A DNA stretch of 32,399 bases, taken from positions 1-32,399 of the forward strand of contig JAFSJF010000129.1 in NCBI GenBank assembly GCA_017439405.1, read 5' to 3'. Every line of letters starts with the position of its first letter. Position 1 is the stretch's first letter. The notes under the pieces are model-generated. The model searched no databases. It saw only the letters and a list, made by a program, of their open reading frames with translations, and had not been told where the DNA came from. Below are positions 15,841 to 24,947 of the stretch, piece by piece. The translations under genes were made by a program, and so were the position numbers. This stretch comes from Bacteroidales bacterium. GTDB taxonomy: Bacteria > Bacteroidota > Bacteroidia > Bacteroidales > F082.

Positions 15841-18800
15841 CAGTATTTGACAATCTGGTTAACCTTCACTCCATCGTCGGTAATGACGCGGAGCGTATAC
15901 ATTCCCTTAGCTTGGCTTCCCAAGTCAATTTGGAAAGAGTCGGCGCAGGTTTCCTCGGACATGATGGCTTGGCCGATTCCGTTGAAGACCTCAATTTTGC
16001 GGATGCCTTGTCCCTCAATGTGGAAGATGCCGTTGGAAGGATTGGGATACACTTTCACTGTCGTCTTTCCGTCTTCGTCGATGCTCGTCGTGCCACGGAA
16101 GCTGACGATGAAAGGTTGCGTCAAAACGCCAGTCGTGCCATCGGTCACAAAGTCCAATTCGGTGGAAGAAAGGCTCGTTTCGGTCCCGTCAGTGAGGCCG
16201 AAGCTGATATGCTCTTCCTGTTCGCCGAACACGGTCAAGAAGGCAATATAACGATCAATCGGCTCGACATACATCAGCTTGACACTGCCACGGCATTCGC
16301 CATTCACAAAGGCGGCTAATTCGTAGTCCTCAGAGCGTAGTTCGCTGCCGTCCAGTTCAATGACGGCCGTCACCGTCATGTTTTGGGCAAAGGTCTCGGA
16401 CTGTGGGCGGAACACGTTATTTTCAGGAGTGATGTTGGCTACGACAGCCTCGCCGCGTCCTGTTTGGTAAGTCAGAGTCTTGGAATAGGTGCTGTTCGAT
16501 TTGTACATGTAGCCCTGCCCTGGCTCAAGGATGTTCAGCGAGCCGAACCAGCCGAAGCCCTCAAGATAGGTCGCATAGCCGTTTCTGCCCTTGAACATGT
16601 CATTGTTGGCGGCAGTGAAGTCGCTGAGGGCTTCGCCCAAGACAAGGGCCTGTTGGCTGGGGAACCCAATCCAGTTCCAGCCGGTGCCAATGGTGATGGG
16701 GTGACTTTCAACATCTGTAGGCTCGCCGACGATGGCAGTGCTGCAAGCGGTATTGGTGCGCACCATATACATCTGTTCGTTGAAGATGGCATTCAGTGTG
16801 CCAAACCAGCCCGATTGTTCACTAGCCTCGTAGTATTCCACAAAACCATTGCTTCTCGACTTGATGACCATGCCGTTGCTGTCCAAGCTGTTTTCAAGCT
16901 GTTCAAGGCCATTGTTGCCCCCCAACTCGACATAGGTGGAATACCAGTTCCAGCCGTTGGCGAGGGTTTGCTCTGGTGCATATTGGAAGCTGACCACAAC
17001 ATAGGTGTTTTCTGTCACGATGAAGCTGTAGGTTTCGCCCGTGCCGACCACTTCGCCGTCTTTCATCCAGTTGATGACATGGTAGCCTTCGTAAGGAATG
17101 GCGGTCAGGGTGCAAGTGTCAAAGTGGTAATACACGCCTTCACCGTCCACCATGCCGCCCTCGTATGGGCTGGCTGAGGCGGAGATTTGGTAGCTCATCC
17201 GTTCAAAGTTTGCCACGTAGGTGCCGGATTGGTAGGCCGTAAATTCATAGGTCGGATAGTAAGAAACCACTTGGTCATCTTTTGCCCAATAGGAGAAATA
17301 ATAACCCTCATTGGGCGTGGCGGTCAACGTCACGTCTTCACCATGGTAGAAAACGCCCGCTCCGGTAACTACTCCGCCTGCTTCAGGATTGGCCAACACG
17401 ACAATGTCGTAGGCGCAATCCGGATTCTGGTAGAAGGAGAACCCATAATTCCAACCCCAAGCGTTTTCATACTCATACAACGTGCCGCAAGGAACATAAA
17501 CCGTGATGTCGGTGGGAACATCACCAAAGCTATAGGATTCATACGGTACGGTTTCCGCAAGTGTTGTAATGGAAGTCAAGCCCGTGCAATTTCCAAAAGC
17601 ATAGTAACCAATGCCTTCCACTGCGCTGCCAATGGTAAGCGATGTTAAACCACTGCAATTGCTAAACGCATTACTTCCAATGTAGGTAACAGCTTCGGGA
17701 ATAACCAGTTCGCCAATAAGCTCCGTGCAATTGTACACGAAATAATTAGGAATGCTTTCCACGTTGTCGCCAATGCTCAGATTGGTCAGATTTGGACAAT
17801 CAATCAACCACTCTCCTTCTATTGAGCAGTCAGTAGCGTTGTAATTCAAGGTGGTGAGGCCAGTGCAATTGTTAAATGCACCCCATTCGATAGAAGTCAC
17901 GGATTCAGGGATGGTCAGTGTTTCCAGGCCGTTGCAGCCATAGAAAGCTTCATATCCGATAGAAGCCACGGATTCGGGAATTTCTATTGCAGTCAAGCCT
18001 TCGCAATTGTAGGCAAAACGATGTGGAATGACTTCCACGTTGTCGCCAATGTTGATGGTGGTCAACGACGAGCAACCATCCAGCCAAGGATTTTCAGATT
18101 GATAATAATAGTAGTAATCAAATACGCAGTTCGTCGCGTTGTAGTTTATGGTAGTGATGCCTGTGCAATCAAGAAAAGCGTTCTCTCCCATGTTTGTTAC
18201 GGAACTGGGGATGGTCATGGAGGTAAGGCCAGTACAAGCATTGAATGCGAAGTATGCTATGGTCGTTACAGATTCAGGAATAACGATGGAAGTAAGGCCG
18301 CTACAGTTGTAGGCAAAGTATTCAGGAATGCTTTCGACGTTGTCACCTATAGTCAAGGTGGTCAGGTTGGCACAATTGGTCAACCAATGCTGCCCATCAG
18401 AACCACTTATATAGCAATCTGTGGCATTGTAGTTCATTTCCGCAAGGCTGCTGCAACCGTCAAACGCATAGTCTCCGATGTTTTCAACCGCCTCAGGAAT
18501 GGTGGCAGAAGTCAGGCTCGTGCAATACTGGAAAGCCTCGCTTTCAATGGTGGTCACGGAAGTGCCAATGGAAAGGGCGGTCATGCCCGTGCAATTTGCA
18601 AAAGCCTTCCATCCTATGGTAACCACGGAATTGGGGATAGTGACGGATGTCAAGCCGCTGCAACTCTCAAAAGCAGATTGCCCAATTTCTGTAATTGTGT
18701 TGGGAAGGTCTATGGAAGTAAGACCCGTGCATCCATAGAATGCCTCATTCCCGATGGTAACCAACGAACTGGGATTGGCAAAGTTAACCGATGTTACGGT

Positions 18801-20282
18801 GCTGCAATCCTTAATAAAACCGTCAGGAATGACTTCCACGGTTTCACCGATGTTCACAGTGGTGAGCGAAGTGCAGCCTTCCAGCCAATCATAATAATAC
18901 CAACCCCAAGGTTCAAATGTGCTGTTTGTTGCATTATAATTCAATGTGGCAAGACCTATGCAACCCTCAAAGACGTTTGACCCAATGTAAGTTACAGAAC
19001 TGGGAATGGTGATGGAGGTAAGGCCTGTGCAGCCATAAAACGCATTAGCCTCGATGGTTTCCACGGAATTGCCAAGGGTGACTGTCAAGGGACTAGTGCA
19101 ATTCTCGAAAGCATTTGCGTCAATGGTGGTCACGGAATTGCCCATGGTGACGGAAGTCAGTCGGGTGCAATTGGAAAAAGCACCGGAGCCTATGGTGACT
19201 ACTGGTTCGGGAATGTCAAGTGCGGTGAGATTGATGCAACCAGAGAAAGCATTGCTTCCGATTTCGGTCACGGAACTACCAAAGGAAATGGAAGTCAAAC
19301 CTGTGCATTGATAAAAAGTTGACTCTTCGATAGTTTCAAGTGAGTTTGAGATAGTCAAGCTGCCCGTAAAACCGCTACAATCTCTAAAAGCATCTTGTCC
19401 AATGTATGTCACGGAATTGGGGATAATCAGGCTACCAGTGAAACCACTGCAATTATTGAAAGCCCATTCTCCGATGTAAGTCACGGAGTTTCCAATTGTC
19501 AGGTTACCAGTGAATCCACTGCAACCGTGAAAAGCCTCTTTTCCGATGTAAGTCATGGAGTTGGGAATGGCCAACTCACCAGAAAGGTTTTCGCAATTAT
19601 AAAACGCCCTCTCTCCGATATATATCAAAGAATTAGGAAGGATAAGCGGACCATAGAGACCGTTACCGTACCATTTACGAAAGGCATCGTCTCCGATGTA
19701 AAGCAAAGAGTTGGGAAGTGCCAACTGGAGAGAGCAATCAAAAAACGCACCACTGGCGATCCCCAAAGTACCATCGGCGATATTAAGCACTCCCGAAGGA
19801 GTTATTTCCTTGTAGCCAATGCACCAGTTGCACAAGTAGAGGATACCATACTCATGATTGTTGTACCATCCCGTGTAAGTGAACGCATTGTCTCCAATGT
19901 AGTTCACGGCATTGCCAAAAGAGATGGGATTGAGGCCTTCGCAATAATAAAAAGCTTGACTTCCAATGTAGGTCACGGAGTTGGGAATGGCCAGCGTACC
20001 TGTAAGGCCGCCACAGCCATAAAACGCACTTTCTTGAATGGCAGTCACGGTATAGGTGTGTCCGCCGTGGTTCACGGTCGCTGGAATGGTCAGTCCGCCC
20101 GTTGCAGATTGGCCATCCACATGGCCCATCAAGGTTACAGTCTCCCCATCAGCATTGATGGAGTAGTTGAGGTCGCCCACCGTAATGGATTGCGCGAGTG
20201 ATTTCGTCATTCCCGCCGCATACAGCAGTAGGACGAGCAAGGCGGCTCGTTTCAGCCTTTTCGGTAAAAACTTGTTCATCAT
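15840..20282 (-). CDS. Giant BspA-like LRR surface protein with T9SS sorting domain
   Basis: A 1480-aa secreted protein, paralogous to the 1884-aa protein. A signal peptide (RLKRAALLVLLLYAAG) is followed by SITVGDLNYS, almost the same as in the paralogue. BspA/TpLRR repeats of the type IPNSVTYIGQDAFRDCSG fill about residues 50-950, capped by VPCGTLYEYENAWGW. Two B-repeats, two GWNW repeats, one AAFVNGECRG module and a T9SS type A domain (VYPNPSNGIFHIEG to the C-terminus) follow. The frame stays open upstream to an ATG at 20399, but that extension is the conserved leader, which contains a stop in the paralogous locus. The MM at 20282/20279 directly before the signal peptide is therefore chosen. 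First gene of an operon with the 1458-aa protein. Confidence 0.9.
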   Translation of the reverse strand: MMNKFLPKRLKRAALLVLLLYAAGMTKSLAQSITVGDLNYSINADGETVTLMGHVDGQSATGGLTIPATVNHGGHTYTVTAIQESAFYGCGGLTGTLAIPNSVTYIGSQAFYYCEGLNPISFGNAVNYIGDNAFTYTGWYNNHEYGILYLCNWCIGYKEITPSGVLNIADGTLGIASGAFFDCSLQLALPNSLLYIGDDAFRKWYGNGLYGPLILPNSLIYIGERAFYNCENLSGELAIPNSMTYIGKEAFHGCSGFTGNLTIGNSVTYIGEWAFNNCSGFTGSLIIPNSVTYIGQDAFRDCSGFTGSLTISNSLETIEESTFYQCTGLTSISFGSSVTEIGSNAFSGCINLTALDIPEPVVTIGSGAFSNCTRLTSVTMGNSVTTIDANAFENCTSPLTVTLGNSVETIEANAFYGCTGLTSITIPSSVTYIGSNVFEGCIGLATLNYNATNSTFEPWGWYYYDWLEGCTSLTTVNIGETVEVIPDGFIKDCSTVTSVNFANPSSLVTIGNEAFYGCTGLTSIDLPNTITEIGQSAFESCSGLTSVTIPNSVVTIGWKAFANCTGMTALSIGTSVTTIESEAFQYCTSLTSATIPEAVENIGDYAFDGCSSLAEMNYNATDCYISGSDGQHWLTNCANLTTLTIGDNVESIPEYFAYNCSGLTSIVIPESVTTIAYFAFNACTGLTSMTIPSSVTNMGENAFLDCTGITTINYNATNCVFDYYYYYQSENPWLDGCSSLTTINIGDNVEVIPHRFAYNCEGLTAIEIPESVASIGYEAFYGCNGLETLTIPESVTSIEWGAFNNCTGLTTLNYNATDCSIEGEWLIDCPNLTNLSIGDNVESIPNYFVYNCTELIGELVIPEAVTYIGSNAFSNCSGLTSLTIGSAVEGIGYYAFGNCTGLTSITTLAETVPYESYSFGDVPTDITVYVPCGTLYEYENAWGWNYGFSFYQNPDCAYDIVVLANPEAGGVVTGAGVFYHGEDVTLTATPNEGYYFSYWAKDDQVVSYYPTYEFTAYQSGTYVANFERMSYQISASASPYEGGMVDGEGVYYHFDTCTLTAIPYEGYHVINWMKDGEVVGTGETYSFIVTENTYVVVSFQYAPEQTLANGWNWYSTYVELGGNNGLEQLENSLDSNGMVIKSRSNGFVEYYEASEQSGWFGTLNAIFNEQMYMVRTNTACSTAIVGEPTDVESHPITIGTGWNWIGFPSQQALVLGEALSDFTAANNDMFKGRNGYATYLEGFGWFGSLNILEPGQGYMYKSNSTYSKTLTYQTGRGEAVVANITPENNVFRPQSETFAQNMTVTAVIELDGSELRSEDYELAAFVNGECRGSVKLMYVEPIDRYIAFLTVFGEQEEHISFGLTDGTETSLSSTELDFVTDGTTGVLTQPFIVSFRGTTSIDEDGKTTVKVYPNPSNGIFHIEGQGIRKIEVFNGIGQAIMSEETCADSFQIDLGSQAKGMYTLRVITDDGVKVNQIVKY

Positions 20283-20628
20283 AATTGAAACTTGTTTTCG
20301 TTTTCGCCCCAAGGCCCTAAAGGCGTTCCTATTCATTGGCAAAGAAGCGGAGCCTCCCAAACTTATCCTTATTTCTGGCTGTTGGGTCTGGACTCCCATA
20401 ATTTTTCAAAATAATGGATACGGTAAAGCTCCACTGTTTATGTCAGGTGTATAGGATACACAAACATTAAACAGTGAAAGCCGTCCCAACTCATTATTCC
20501 TCAAAAAAATTATGCGAATTGTCCAGATTCACAGCCGAGGAACAAAGCGAAGAATGCGCTTTCTCTGGCCGAGACGATTTTTCCCGTCTTGGCGGGGGCA
20601 AAAATACAAAGAAAATGGTTCGGGCAAA
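20283..20628 (-). promoter_or_regulatory. Promoter and long conserved 5' leader, copy B
   Basis: On the minus strand, TTTG (20628-20625), an 18-nt spacer and TATTTTTG (20606-20599) form a near-perfect Bacteroidota promoter, predicting a start near 20592 and about 310 nt of leader. Blocks shared with copy A are 20606-20512, the hairpin at 20476-20432, and 20402-20283. The last block holds the MGVQ...GSASL-coding segment and a GGCTCCGCTTCTTTG motif. The segment lies between the aminotransferase terminator and the signal peptide of the LRR gene. Confidence 0.7.
20432..20476 (-). promoter_or_regulatory. Leader hairpin, copy B
   Basis: CACTGTTTA and TAAACAGTG form a perfect 9-bp outer stem, and GTGTAT/ATACAC form an inner 6-bp stem. 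It is the positional counterpart of the 538-577 hairpin. The outer arm ACAGTG is common to both, while the inner sequences differ yet remain self-complementary, as expected for a selected structure or palindromic operator. Confidence 0.65.
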
Positions 20629-20669
20629 GAAAAAAGTGTTTTTTTCGTCAAAATGCTTAGGGGATGGGG

Positions 20670-20712
20670 AAAAACTGAAGCTGCCGCCAAGGAAACCCTC
20701 GGCGGCAGCTTC
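20670..20712 (-). terminator. Terminator of the aminotransferase gene
   Basis: GAAGCTGCCGCC (20677-20688) pairs perfectly with GGCGGCAGCTTC (20701-20712). On the minus strand the stem is followed by a short T run (complement of 20671-20674). It begins 21 nt past the aminotransferase stop codon. Confidence 0.85.
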
Positions 20713-20732
20713 AATGCTACGGTGTTTCTTCC

Positions 20733-21950
20733 TTATCTCGTCCTGCCAGGATACACCTTCAAGGCCTCGTCGAGGCACTTGATGGCGGCTTTCAGGTCGT
20801 CGATGCAGATGCAGTAGGTGATACGAGCCTGATGTCGCCCCTTCTCGGGGTCGGCATAGAAGCCCGTGGCGGGAGCCAGCATGACCGTGGCGCCGTTGTA
20901 GCTGAAATCGGTGAGCAGCCACTGGCAGAACTTGTCGCTGTCGTCGATCGGCAGGTCGATGACGGTGTAGAACGCGCCCTTGGGCATCGGGCAGAAGCAG
21001 CCCGGAATCCTGTTGATGCCCTCGACGATGACGTCGCGTCGGGCGATGTACTCGTTGTAAACGCCATCGAAATACTCCTGCGGCGTTTCGACGGCGGCCT
21101 CGGCGAAGATCTGGCCAAACGACGGAGGTGACAGCCGAGCCTGAGCCAGACGCATGGCGATGGCATAGACTTCGCTGTTGCGCGTCACCATGCAGCCCAC
21201 GCGGGCGCCGCAAGCGCTGTAGCGCTTCGAGACCGAGTCGAACAAGATTGTGTTGCGCTCCAAGCCTTCCAATTGCATGACGCTGAAGTGCTTGTGGCCG
21301 TCGTAGCAGAACTCGCGATACACCTCGTCGGCGAAGAGATAGAGGTCGTATTTCTTCACCAGTCCGGCCACCTTCAGCAATTCCTCGCGGGTGTAGAGAT
21401 AGCCCGTGGGGTTGTTGGGGTTGCAAATCATGATGGCCTTTGTGCGTGGCGTGATGGCCTTCTCGAAGTCCTCGATGGGAGGCAGGGCAAAGCCCGTCTT
21501 GATGTCGCTCGGAATGGTGACAATCTTGGCATCGCACAGCTTGGCGAAGGTGTTGTAGTTGGTGTAGTAAGGCTCCGGGATGATGATTTCGTCGCCGGGA
21601 TTGAGGCACACGGTGAAGGCCATTTGCAGGGCCTCGCTGCCGCCCGTGGTGACGATGATCTGGTTGGGCGTGACGTCGATGCCGTGGCGGTGATAGTAGT
21701 TGCAAAGCGCACGACGATAGCTCGGGATACCCGCCGAGTGGCTGTATTCCAGCACGCCATGGCTCGCCGGAAGGTCTTTGGCGGTATCGGAAAGGACCTT
21801 CAAGGCACCTTTGGGCGTCTCTATGTCGGGTTGACCGATATTCAAATGATAAACACGGACGCCGCGTTCCTTGGCGGCGTCGGCAAAGGGAACGAGTTTT
21901 CTGATGGCCGACTGCGGCAGTTCCAAGCCTTTGTTGGATATTTGTGGCAT
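20733..21950 (-). CDS. Pyridoxal-phosphate aminotransferase, class I (aspartate type)
   Basis: A 405-aa cytosolic fold-type I aminotransferase. Visible signatures: LNIGQPDIETP near the N-terminus, the cofactor-stacking region EPYYTNY (126-132), NPNNPTG (177-183), FADEVY with the ring-nitrogen Asp at 208, and DSVSKRYSACGARVG with the Schiff-base lysine at 242. The length is normal. It most resembles the aspartate/aromatic aminotransferase group, which moves amino groups between glutamate and 2-oxo acids; exact specificity cannot be read. A hairpin with a T-run separates it from the DUF1573 gene upstream, suggesting its own promoter or read-through. Confidence 0.93.
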   Translation of the reverse strand: MPQISNKGLELPQSAIRKLVPFADAAKERGVRVYHLNIGQPDIETPKGALKVLSDTAKDLPASHGVLEYSHSAGIPSYRRALCNYYHRHGIDVTPNQIIVTTGGSEALQMAFTVCLNPGDEIIIPEPYYTNYNTFAKLCDAKIVTIPSDIKTGFALPPIEDFEKAITPRTKAIMICNPNNPTGYLYTREELLKVAGLVKKYDLYLFADEVYREFCYDGHKHFSVMQLEGLERNTILFDSVSKRYSACGARVGCMVTRNSEVYAIAMRLAQARLSPPSFGQIFAEAAVETPQEYFDGVYNEYIARRDVIVEGINRIPGCFCPMPKGAFYTVIDLPIDDSDKFCQWLLTDFSYNGATVMLAPATGFYADPEKGRHQARITYCICIDDLKAAIKCLDEALKVYPGRTR

Positions 21951-21963
21951 AAGCGTTTGTTTT

Positions 21964-21998
21964 AAAAAACGGCCATCTAATGTATGGATTAGACGGCC
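21964..21998 (-). terminator. Terminator of the DUF1573 gene
   Basis: GGCC-A-TCTAAT and ATTAGA-C-GGCC (21971-21998) form a stem with one mismatch. On the minus strand it is followed by a T6 run (complement of 21964-21969), directly upstream of the aminotransferase start. It could be a terminator or an attenuator for the downstream gene. Confidence 0.65.
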
Positions 21999-22030
21999 TG
22001 GGATGACAATACAATGATGATTAGGTTCGA

Positions 22031-22489
22031 TTAGTTGTTGTTGACAGGAGAGCCGCTGCCCAAGCCATTGTTTTTGGACGGCATGACTTCGGTTGGCTGC
22101 TCCATAACGGTGCCCTTGATGCGCAACACCACGGTCGGGTTCTTGACGGCATTGGAAGTCACCGTAACCGTTTTGTTGATGTTGCCGACGCGGTTTGTCT
22201 TGTAAGTCACTTTGATGACATCCGACTCGCCGGGAAGGATGGGTTCATTGGGCCACGAGGGAATCGTGCAGCCACAGCTCGACTTGGGCTTTTGCACGAT
22301 GAGCGGTTCTGTACCCGTGTTAGTGAAGCGGAACTCACATTCGCCGTTGCCATTGTATGGCACATTGCCATAGTCGTGAACCACTTTCTCAAACTCGATT
22401 TCGGGACCCAGTTGGGGTTTGGCGTCTTGCGCCTTGGCCGCTCCTGCCATAAGGAGCATGATACCAAGAAGATAGATTACTTTCTTCAT
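22031..22489 (-). CDS. DUF1573 domain exported protein
   Basis: A 152-aa protein with a clear signal peptide (MKKVIYLLGIMLLMAGAAKA) followed by a single Ig-like DUF1573 domain (about 28-130). Hallmarks are FEKVVHDYGNVPYNGNGECEFRFTN-type strands, split here by eye, and the signature KSSCGCTIPSWP. The tail is low-complexity and Asn/Ser/Pro-rich. This family is very common in Bacteroidota and of unknown function; periplasmic or outer-surface location is inferred. A promoter-like box lies 24 nt upstream of its start. Confidence 0.92.
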   Translation of the reverse strand: MKKVIYLLGIMLLMAGAAKAQDAKPQLGPEIEFEKVVHDYGNVPYNGNGECEFRFTNTGTEPLIVQKPKSSCGCTIPSWPNEPILPGESDVIKVTYKTNRVGNINKTVTVTSNAVKNPTVVLRIKGTVMEQPTEVMPSKNNGLGSGSPVNNN

Positions 22490-22512
22490 CGTTGAATGGT
22501 TTAAAACTGTTG

Positions 22513-22520
22513 CAAAATTA
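22513..22520 (-). promoter_or_regulatory. Promoter -7 box for the DUF1573 gene
   Basis: The minus strand reads TAATTTTG, a perfect TAnnTTTG box 23 nt before the ATG. A TTTG (complement of 22543-22546) lies 22 nt upstream, slightly more than the usual 19-21 nt. Confidence 0.55.
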
Positions 22521-22645
22521 GTAATAATTGTTGATTGTTCGTCAAAACTTTCATTTTTTGAAGCATTTTTGCCTCTTTCTCAAAAACCATACCAAACCAA
22601 CACCTGGAACGCCATTTTTGCCTTCGGAAATTTTTTTCCACTTTT

Positions 22646-22678
22646 TTTGTCGGCGTATTGAAATTTTGTCTAATTTTG
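22646..22678 (+). promoter_or_regulatory. Promoter of tRNA-Met
   Basis: TTTG (22646-22649), a 21-nt spacer and TAATTTTG (22671-22678) form a Bacteroidota-type promoter ending 13 nt before the mature tRNA 5' end. Confidence 0.65.
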
Positions 22679-22691
22679 CACCCCGAAAGAC

Positions 22692-22765
22692 GGCGGGGTA
22701 GCTCAGTTGGTTAGAGCGTCGGATTCATAACCCGGAGGTCATGAGTTCAATTCTCATCCCCGCTA
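22692..22765 (+). tRNA. tRNA-Met (CAT anticodon)
   Basis: A 74-nt cloverleaf: acceptor GGCGGGG/CCCCGCT with a G-U first pair, D-arm GCTC...GAGC, anticodon loop TTCATAA with CAT at 22726-22728, and a T-arm with GAGTTCAATTCTC. No encoded CCA follows. The initiator features (mismatched first pair, GGG/CCC anticodon stem) are absent, so elongator methionine is most likely. A CAT anticodon could also belong to lysidine-modified tRNA-Ile2, which I consider less likely from the loop. Confidence 0.9.
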
Positions 22766-22771
22766 CATGGC

Positions 22772-22812
22772 AAAAAAAAGGCTGTAAATCAACGAATTAC
22801 AGCCTTTTTTTT
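22772..22812. terminator. Bidirectional terminator after tRNA-Met and the AtoE gene
   Basis: AAGGCTGTAA and TTACAGCCTT form a 10-bp stem flanked by an A8 run on the left and a T8 run on the right. It ends the tRNA transcript on the plus strand and the transporter transcript on the minus strand. Confidence 0.9.
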
Positions 22813-22819
22813 CGTTTGT

Positions 22820-24169
22820 TTATGCCCAAAGCAGCAGCCCTCCACAGATAATCAGCCCCGTGACGAACAGGTCAATGATGCAAAAGCCCATGATGTCCTT
22901 GGCGTTCAGTTTGGCAATGGCCAAGGCCGGCAAGGCCCAGAAAGGCTGTATGAGGTTGGTCCAAGCATCACCCCACGAAATGGCCATGCCCGTCAAACCG
23001 GCATCAACGCCCAAAGCGGCACCTGCCGTGAACATAATCGGGGCTTGGATGGCCCAATGGCCACCACCAGAAGGCACAAACATGTTGAGAATGGCCGCAC
23101 AAAAGAAAGTGAACAAAGGATAAGTCTTTGGCGTTGAAATGGATACGCAAGCGCTGCTAATGACTTCGCCTAAACAGATGCCCGAAGAACCCACGCCAGT
23201 GATAATACCCATGATGCCCGCATAGAACGGGAACTGGAGCACAATGCCCGCAGCACCACTCACCGACTTGCCGAAAGCCTTTACGTAGGCCAAAGGAGTG
23301 CCGTGTAAGATGATGCCCAAAAACAGGAACAGCATGATGACCGAACCGAGGTCGAAAGAGCCCCCATTAATAAATAGGTGTATGACCAAGTATGATAGTC
23401 CAAGCAGCGATACAATCCACGAGACGACACGGCTGTTTTCCATCTTTCCGGCTGGCGTCGTGGCCTTGGGCGCAGGCGCAGGTTCCTCCTCAAACAGCAA
23501 GGAAGGATCTATTGCAACCACTTGATTCCCTTTGGGATGCATCAATGCATTGACCACAACGATGGCCACGATGATTACTGCCACCATGATGAGATTCTGC
23601 GGCGCCAAGATGGTTTGGCTGATGGGAACCGGCTGGGTCAAGGCACCCTGGGTAACCTCCTCAAGATTGGAGCCTGGTGTTGCCATCGTCAGCGGGATAG
23701 ATCCCGAAAGGCCGGCATGCCACACCACGAAACCGCTGTAGGCAGAAGCGATAAGCAGCCGATAGTCAACGCCTTTCAGCTTCTTCGCGATTTCCTTGGC
23801 GAAGATGACTCCCACGATGAGGCCGAAGCCCCAGTTGAGCCAACAGGCTAAAGCCGAAATGCCCGTCACCAAAGCAATGGCTCCGGCGGGCGTCTTCGGC
23901 TTGGCCGCCAAAGCACTGATGCCGCGCTTGATGGACGGTGCCCCAGCCAAGGCCGAACCGCTGACCAACACCAATGCCATCTGCATGGCGAAGGCCAAGA
24001 GCGACCACACGCCGTTGCCCCAGTGCTCCACCACTTCAAGCGGCGTTTGATGGCAAATCGGCATGGCGATGACGAAGGCCACCAAGGTCAAAATGACGGC
24101 AAAGATGAAGGGCTCGGGCAGGTATTTCTGAACGAGTTTGACGCAAAATTGGATAAGTTTTTGGAACAT
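22820..24169 (-). CDS. atoE: Short-chain fatty acid transporter, AtoE family
   Basis: A 449-aa inner-membrane protein with about 10-12 hydrophobic segments. It opens with LPEPFIFAVILTLVAF and contains LACWLNWGFGLIVGVIFAKEI, HAGLSGSIPLTMATPG and FVPSGGGHWAIQAPIM, all typical of the AtoE family that takes up short-chain fatty acids. No ato or acyl-CoA genes lie next to it. It starts 3 nt after truA, so it is cotranscribed with that gene. The exact substrate is inferred from the family. Confidence 0.9.
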   Translation of the reverse strand: MFQKLIQFCVKLVQKYLPEPFIFAVILTLVAFVIAMPICHQTPLEVVEHWGNGVWSLLAFAMQMALVLVSGSALAGAPSIKRGISALAAKPKTPAGAIALVTGISALACWLNWGFGLIVGVIFAKEIAKKLKGVDYRLLIASAYSGFVVWHAGLSGSIPLTMATPGSNLEEVTQGALTQPVPISQTILAPQNLIMVAVIIVAIVVVNALMHPKGNQVVAIDPSLLFEEEPAPAPKATTPAGKMENSRVVSWIVSLLGLSYLVIHLFINGGSFDLGSVIMLFLFLGIILHGTPLAYVKAFGKSVSGAAGIVLQFPFYAGIMGIITGVGSSGICLGEVISSACVSISTPKTYPLFTFFCAAILNMFVPSGGGHWAIQAPIMFTAGAALGVDAGLTGMAISWGDAWTNLIQPFWALPALAIAKLNAKDIMGFCIIDLFVTGLIICGGLLLWA

Positions 24170-24172
24170 AGT

Positions 24173-24946
24173 TTAGAGTTTAGGGGTTAAAGTAGTGTGA
24201 AGTGTAGAGTTGGAAGTATATTCCACGTCTTCGAGGAACAGCGCATGGGCTGGCACCGAAGTCCCCGCTTCGCAACGGTCTTTCCGCTCGATGACGGCGC
24301 GAAACCCCTCTAAGGACATGCGCCCCTTCCCCACTTCCAACAGCGTCCCGACGATGGCACGCACCATGTTGCGCAGGAAACGGTCAGCCTTGATGCGGAA
24401 CACCAAAAGGCCGTCTTGCTCGATCCAGCGAGCCTCCATGACCTTGCAAATGTTGGTCTTCACTTGAGTGTGAACCTTAGAGAAGCTCGTAAAATCCTGA
24501 TAGTCAAGGAGAGAATTAGCTGCCTGCTGCATTTTCCCAACGTCGAGGTCGCCGTACAAGAAATAAGCGTCTTGCGTATGGAAAGGGTTCTTCGTGCGCG
24601 TGATGTAATAATGATAAGTGCGCGAAACGGCACTGAAACGTGCGTGCTGTTCGGGCGCGACCTTCCAGATGCGATAGACGGCGATGTCCGTTGGCAGAAA
24701 TGCATTCATCTGATGCACAAGCGATACCGTATCTTCAATCACGTTTTCGATGTCGAAATGGGCATAATAGTTCCGAGCATGGACACCTGTGTCGGTGCGT
24801 CCGCAGCCCGTGACGGAGACGGTTTGCCCAAGTTTGAGGCTCAGGCACTGCTCCAACGTCTGCTGCACACTCGCGGAGTGCGGCTGGATTTGGTAACCGT
24901 GATAGCGGCTGCCGTCATAGGCCATGTGGATGAAATATCTCGGCAT
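24173..24946 (-). CDS. truA: tRNA pseudouridine(38-40) synthase TruA
   Basis: A 257-aa cytosolic enzyme that converts uridines 38-40 of the tRNA anticodon stem-loop to pseudouridine. The catalytic motif GCGRTDTGVHA carries the nucleophile Asp52. Other family marks are YDGSRYHGYQIQP (10-22), RTYHYYI and the C-terminal FLRNMVRAIVGTLLEVGKG. Normal length. Its ATG is 1 nt from the 44-bp palindrome shared with the divergent aat gene, so the mRNA is essentially leaderless. First gene of an operon with the AtoE transporter. Confidence 0.97.
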   Translation of the reverse strand: MPRYFIHMAYDGSRYHGYQIQPHSASVQQTLEQCLSLKLGQTVSVTGCGRTDTGVHARNYYAHFDIENVIEDTVSLVHQMNAFLPTDIAVYRIWKVAPEQHARFSAVSRTYHYYITRTKNPFHTQDAYFLYGDLDVGKMQQAANSLLDYQDFTSFSKVHTQVKTNICKVMEARWIEQDGLLVFRIKADRFLRNMVRAIVGTLLEVGKGRMSLEGFRAVIERKDRCEAGTSVPAHALFLEDVEYTSNSTLHTTLTPKL

Positions 24947-24947
24947 C

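Noticed and set aside
17570-20000. Regular short repeats that could suggest CRISPR or tandem-repeat DNA
   Set aside because: The period and the translated pattern (IPNSVTYIGxxAFxxCSG) are those of BspA/TpLRR protein repeats in a single long open frame; there is no constant DNA repeat with unique spacers.
20494-22014. Minus-strand open frame of 506 codons
   Set aside because: A frame shift of the aminotransferase reading, Arg/His/Pro-rich and without motifs, crossing a strong terminator and the surface-gene promoter.
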